A DNA stretch of 64,000 bases from Auriscalpium vulgare (Eukaryota; Basidiomycota; Agaricomycetes; Russulales; Auriscalpiaceae): assembly GCA_019915015.1 (NCBI GenBank), contig JAHBBC010000005.1, positions 868,001-932,000 on the forward strand, read 5' to 3'. Positions within the stretch are counted from its first letter, which is position 1. Each line of letters opens with the position of its first letter. This document shows, one piece after another, positions 59,628 to 64,000 of this stretch. A model generated the notes under the pieces. It was not told the origin of the DNA. It ran no database searches and saw only the letters and a program-made list of their open reading frames with translations. The translations under genes and the position numbers were made by a program.

Positions 59628-61765
59628 TCAGACACATGCCGGCTTACGGCCATCATGAATCTGAAGAGAAGTCCTGACAAGCGGCTGAGATGTAAGATGA
59701 TGGGAGAGAGCGCTCGTATCCCGCATCACTGCGCAGAAATTCGCGACCTGCTCGTTCAACGTGAACCTGCATCCTTCAAAAATGTTATTGCGGGAATTCA
59801 GACATCTCCAAGAGTAGACCGGATATCGCACGATGGAGTGACCGTGCGCCCTCCGCCGGAAGGTACTGGGGAGAGCAGTCCGCACCGAGCTTTCGACAAC
59901 GTCAACGGGCAGCGAAGCGACCGTTTCACCGCCCAAGGAATAGAATGCCTCAGCGGCAATGGCCATCTTCTCGTCATCCGTGAAAGGCAGAAAAGGAAGG
60001 ACTGCGGTGACGCGAGACACCAATGAAGCCTATGAAGCCGCCTTTTAATGCCAGATATCAAGAACAGATTGACCAGCAACGCACCCCTAACCGTTCAGAA
60101 AGTCGAGGGCGTACAAGTCCCATGAGCTCCGTGTACTGTTCCCGAGACAACGTGGCTTGAGGAGGGAGGGTCATTTGGTAGTCAAAAACGAGTTCGTGTC
60201 CGACATTGGACGTCCCCAGCCAGACAACATTTCGCACGTCGATGTGACGTCCTCCACCAGGGGGCGAGCAGCGACCTAAGAGGCGCCTTGCTGTGAGCCG
60301 AAGGGTAATATGCGCATTCCCAACTTACCAAGTTCCCAAGGCATCAACAAGGAGTACAGCACCTTTGGATCCTCCGTCTTTTCTATTTCCTAGGTGCATA
60401 GCCGTAAAGTTTAGCTTGTAGGAGTACGCGCAGGACAAAAGCCACTGACATCAAGAACGACGACACAGCGCTTGCCCTCGTTCTCCATTAGGAACTGAGC
60501 CAGAGTCAAGGATGTCGGTTCCTGTTGTCAGGGTTTCGGTCAGAATTAGGTACACGACGAGGTACCGACACATACTTCAAATGGACTCATAGAGTACGCC
60601 TGCCACAAGTCGTGGGTCGACTGCAATGTGGTCACATTGACAGTATGCGTTGGCACACGGAGCAAGGAGCCGACTGCGCCCACCAAATGTTAGTGGCCAG
60701 AATGATAGAAAAAAAGCAAGGCACTGCGCCTTACATTTCCGTGCTAGTAGGCTCTTTCCGTGCCCGCTAGGGCCTAGTGCGGCTATCAAATCACGGCCAA
60801 GCTAAAACGATGATATGTCCGCACCGCAGAGTAAGACTACCAAGGGAGCCACAGCGAACCCCGAGAATGACGATTGAGCACCATGAATAACTGCTCAAAC
60901 ACACGGTCTTGGCCGACTATGGCGTAGCGCACTCGCGCAAGCGGCCGGAAAAAGGACTTCTGGATGATGGTGGAGGCCTTCTTCGTGTTCGTAGCATCTG
61001 CGCGTTTCATGTAGTATCTTCACATTGAGAGTATGAGCGACAGTCAGGGCGCGGATGAATTTGAGGAAAGACGGCCCACCTTGTCGCCGGGTCCATCGAC
61101 TGTAGAACGGTAGTAACCGGAGGAGAAAGGATCATACTATGTCTGTCAGAGATGCTGCTCCGGTTGGGTGGGTTAAGCTCAGGATCACTGAGGCCACTTG
61201 GATCAGCACCATACGCCAACAGAGTCTTGATGATGTCCATTCTATGGACAAGACGCTCGTTTGTCAAAGCAAACGCTAGCGCAGATTGTGGGCCGACAAC
61301 ATCGTTCGGGTCGACCTCGCCGTTCCCGAGGACGCGCTGCACCTCGTCCACGTCGTCACTTGCAATAGCAAACATCAACGTGGGCTTTGGCTCTGGTGTC
61401 ATCAATGAGCGAGAGCGAAAGGAAGATGGCGTCCGTGATGCAGGAGCAGTGTGCGGAATGACGGGAATTCGGATAGTCGCGTCGGGATCGCCGTCTACGT
61501 AGTCTTCGTCAGATGTGTTGGCTGGCCGTAGTGGTTCGGAGAGTCGGCTTGAAGAACGTTGGTATGGGTCGTGAGTAGTGTCGGAATTAAGCGATGAATA
61601 GTGATGCCATGACTGCGAGTGCGAGATAGGAGCAGATTGCGGTGGTTCATGCGAGGAGACATAGGGAAGAAGGGACGACGAAAGCGATGGAGAGCGTGCG
61701 GAAGCAGTGGATTGGGTATTACGACTACGGTCGGGTATAGCATGGCTTTGAAATGACGACTGCAC
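59628..61765 (-). CDS. Ankyrin-repeat AAA+ ATPase, CLPB/SKD3-like
   Basis: The first clear exon (61765 to about 61020) is Ser-rich and then carries ankyrin-like units (PTLMFAIASDDVDEVQRVLGNG-VDPND and ALAFALTNERLVHRMDIIKTLLAYGADP). Downstream exons give YAIVGQDRVFEQLFMVL, a Walker A GPSGHGKSLLARK (about 60740-60780), a Walker B-like KRCVVVLD (about 60460), a sensor-like VVWLGTSNVGHELVF (about 60200) and VTAVLPFLPFTDDEKMAIAAEAFY near 59950-60010. Ankyrin repeats ahead of one HSP100-type AAA+ module is the plan of CLPB/SKD3 disaggregases, so an unfoldase/disaggregase is inferred. The 5' end, before 61765, and the 3' end, near 59628-59900, are uncertain, and many small introns were not all resolved. 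Confidence 0.65.
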
Positions 61766-62187
61766 GGTGCATGAGCAAGGCGACTGAACGGGGAAAGTTT
61801 TTGCTCACCGGTAGATGGTTCGGTCCTGATAGATGGCTGGAGAAAGAAGTAATAGATGGTTGCGATGTATGATCTGCAAACCGATCCATCAGCTTTGTCT
61901 TCGGCTTTCGTGTGAGAGCCTACCTGATGATAGCATGGAACTAGATCGAGGACTAGATGGAGGGGCAGACGACGAAACGAAAGGACGGGACTAAGAATAT
62001 CTAAGTTATGACACCAGTAAAAGGTCGAGCGACTCACGAGGCGGAAAGGCTTCACCCAACTTGGGCTGGGTAGTGCGTAATCAACAGAAAATGGTGGAGC
62101 GCTATCGGGCATTGATATTCGCTCCGGAATCCTCGCCACGTCCGTCAAGACGCTGGGACGCTGGCGTCGTCCGCGCGTTGAGCTGGC

Positions 62188-64000
62188 CTACAAAGAACAG
62201 CACTGAGTATATATATGGACGAGTAAGCCCGATTACGCACAGCAAAGGAGTTCCGGAAGCCAAAAGGCACCTTCTTTGACAGTTGGACGTTGTCCCATTT
62301 CCGTTCCGGTTCCAGCTCATCCACTTCCGACGACACAGTCCTGTCCTTGTCCTTGCCGATTACCGAAGACAATGTTGGGGCGGAAATAGGTCCTTCAAAG
62401 CCGCTTGAGTCTCGGCTTCCGGAGCGGGAAGGGGCGGTGTCGGGCTTGGGCAACTTGACTTCGTTCACGATGAGAACCGACGATGGACGACGGAAGACAC
62501 GTTCCTGAGAAATGTAGGAGTCACCAACAGAGCGCACAGTGGATGATCGCTGTTCTGTGAGAGGGCTGGATGTATGCGGCGAGAAAGGGCGCTCGGAGGC
62601 GGAAGAAGGGCGCGGTGTGGCTTGCAATGGCAATGCGCGTGCCTCCAGTGCAGACCGAGGTCGATCCGATGCGTTCAAAAGCCAGGGGCTGTCGCCAAAC
62701 GAAGACACAAGAGCTGGGCTGGCCGGTGATCGATGCCTGGCCCATGACATGCGTTTGGACACCGCCTCCTGCGGCGACAAAGTCAGAGACTCATATATAT
62801 CGCCGTATATGTCGTTGGTCTGATTATCATCTTCCTCTGCTTGATCGCTGGTGGAACGTTGGGTGTCGGAGTCGCCAGTTAGCGCAGCTCGGTTTGGAAG
62901 TACAGTAGTTACGGCAATGGGGCGCCCTTTCACAGTGGCAACAATTTCGGGTGTAGGGCTGTCCGATGTTGACATGATCGCACTCTCGCCAGAATTCTTA
63001 GCACGGTCTGCAAGTGAATCTTTCATGACCTGTGCAAGGGAGTACCTGGCCGCACTGGGAGATCCATCAGAGTCAGGCGGTATGCCACGGGAAGGCATCC
63101 CGAAGATGGGCAAGCTAGATGGAGGCATCGGAAATGGCAGTCGCTCGTGTGGTGAGCCCAGAGAATCGGCGAAAGACACGTCTACTGGAAGCGTTGCATT
63201 CCCGAGAGGAGAGTCTAGGTCGTCTGCTGATATCTTTACAACGTTCAGCGCGCGTGTAAAGGTCAGTCAATCATAGTAAACACTCACCGAAAAATTTCCC
63301 TTCGAAGAAGGGGTTTGAGGTCGAAATTGCGGTGACATGGCACCCAGGTTTTGGGGCAATACTCGCGTTGACGGCGAACCGAAAGGAGAAGAGAGTAGAT
63401 CGAGAGTCGACGTCGGCCGATAGGCCGTGGGCGGAGACAGTGCAAAAGGAGTGGGCCCTACCCAGCTTTCCGCGTATCCCGAGTCAATGGAATCTTCGCG
63501 GATAGCAGGAGACTGGGGAGGGAATGGGATAGACTGGGGAGGGAATGGGATAGGTGGGCCCTGGGCGAGGTTGACAGGCGACAAAAGGCCGGCTGAATTC
63601 AATCCTGAGCTTGTCGTTACTTCGTAATGGGTGGCATAGGCAGGTGCGCGATTGGACAAAGGAAGAGTCACGGTCTCGTCTTCATCCACAGCCGTGGTTA
63701 CCAAGTCACGAGGGTCACGAGGGGAAGACGCGACTTGAACCCCTTCAATATGTGCTGGTGTAATATCAGGACCGATGATGGCCTCCAGCGCCGTCAGAAG
63801 ACTGGTCATGCGTGGTGAACGGGGTGAAGTGGGTGTCTGAGACGCGAGAAATGGGGCGGATACTAGGGAAGAATCAACAGGGGATGATGAGACAAGAAAC
63901 GGATCGAGTTCCGCATCATCGACAGATGGGTGGTGGGTGGGGGCAGCTTTGATTTTTGCTTCGTGGAGGAAGTTACACGAATCGGCGAAGAGGCAGCGGC
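62188..64000 (-). CDS. CCCH zinc-finger protein, 5' part outside window
   Basis: The frame is open from the right edge, where CLFADSCNFLHEAKIK resembles the end of a CCCH finger (C-x5-C-x3-H). It continues through a long Ser/Pro-rich, probably disordered region with blocks such as MTSLLTALEAIIGPDITPAHIEGVQVASSPRDPRDLVT and SLGSPHERLPFPMPPSSLPIFGMPSRG. An intron at about 63245-63295 joins the two halves, and a final intron (gtgcgtaatc...ctcag) near 62200-62240 gives a short end RNSFACCSL with TAG 62188-62190. CCCH fingers bind RNA, so a post-transcriptional regulator is inferred. Only the C-terminal part is visible. Confidence 0.55.
63511..63553. repeat. 21-bp tandem repeat coding PPQSIPF/PPIPF units
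   Basis: ggggagggaatgggatag occurs twice in tandem, giving two Ile-Pro-Phe-Pro-Pro-Gln-like units in the CCCH protein. Likely length-polymorphic. Confidence 0.6.

Overview
The window looks like nuclear DNA of a filamentous basidiomycete, probably an agaricomycete. Protein-coding genes are broken by many short GT-AG introns (about 50-75 nt). Recognisable products are fungal or basidiomycete in type: a Zn2Cys6 regulator, Cdc4, Iml1, an Asi-like RING protein, a Pho80-type cyclin and a DUF7598-type membrane protein. No prokaryotic operons, CRISPR arrays, rRNA genes or plasmid functions were seen. I did not recognise any tRNA gene, but I could not run a tRNA search.

Layout. 0-9.2 kb: end of a membrane-protein gene, then minus-strand genes for a PWWP/Tudor-like nuclear protein, two small related secreted-type proteins and a Zn2Cys6 transcription factor with a polyglutamine tract. 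9.2-14 kb: long gene-poor divergent intergenic space. 14-25.4 kb: CDC4, a PPIL1-type cyclophilin divergent from D-aminoacyl-tRNA deacylase (DTD), and mitochondrial phosphatidylglycerophosphate synthase (PGS1) divergent from a multi-pass RING protein. 25.4-30 kb: gene-poor, with diverged duplicated relics. 30-45 kb: the accessory core, described below. 45-64 kb: IML1, several small genes, an ankyrin-AAA+ (CLPB/SKD3-like) gene and a CCCH zinc-finger gene cut by the window edge.

The main discovery is a pair of nearly identical, full-length DNA transposons in inverted orientation (30488-35812 and 39758-45086, 5325 and 5329 bp). Each has 20-bp terminal inverted repeats beginning TAGNG, and each is flanked by its own perfect 8-bp target duplication (GCGTGCAC; ACCGGTGT). 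These are hAT-superfamily hallmarks. Splicing the single long gene inside joins an N-terminal Ulp1/C48-type SUMO-protease-like domain in frame to a BED/DUF659/hAT-dimerisation transposase, giving one polypeptide of roughly 1,380-1,410 residues. I do not know this fusion as a standard hAT architecture.

Copy A lies inside intron 3 of a coiled-coil/AT-hook host gene, two bases after the GT of the splice donor. Copy B lies about 105 bp after the IML1 stop codon. In both places the transposase is co-oriented with the host transcript. The two copies bracket a 3.9-kb segment holding the 3' part of the interrupted gene, a Pho80-type cyclin gene and the NatB catalytic subunit gene (NAA20). All six differences I found between the copies are single-base changes in homopolymer runs. 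This suggests very recent transposition and possibly residual sequencing error rather than decay.
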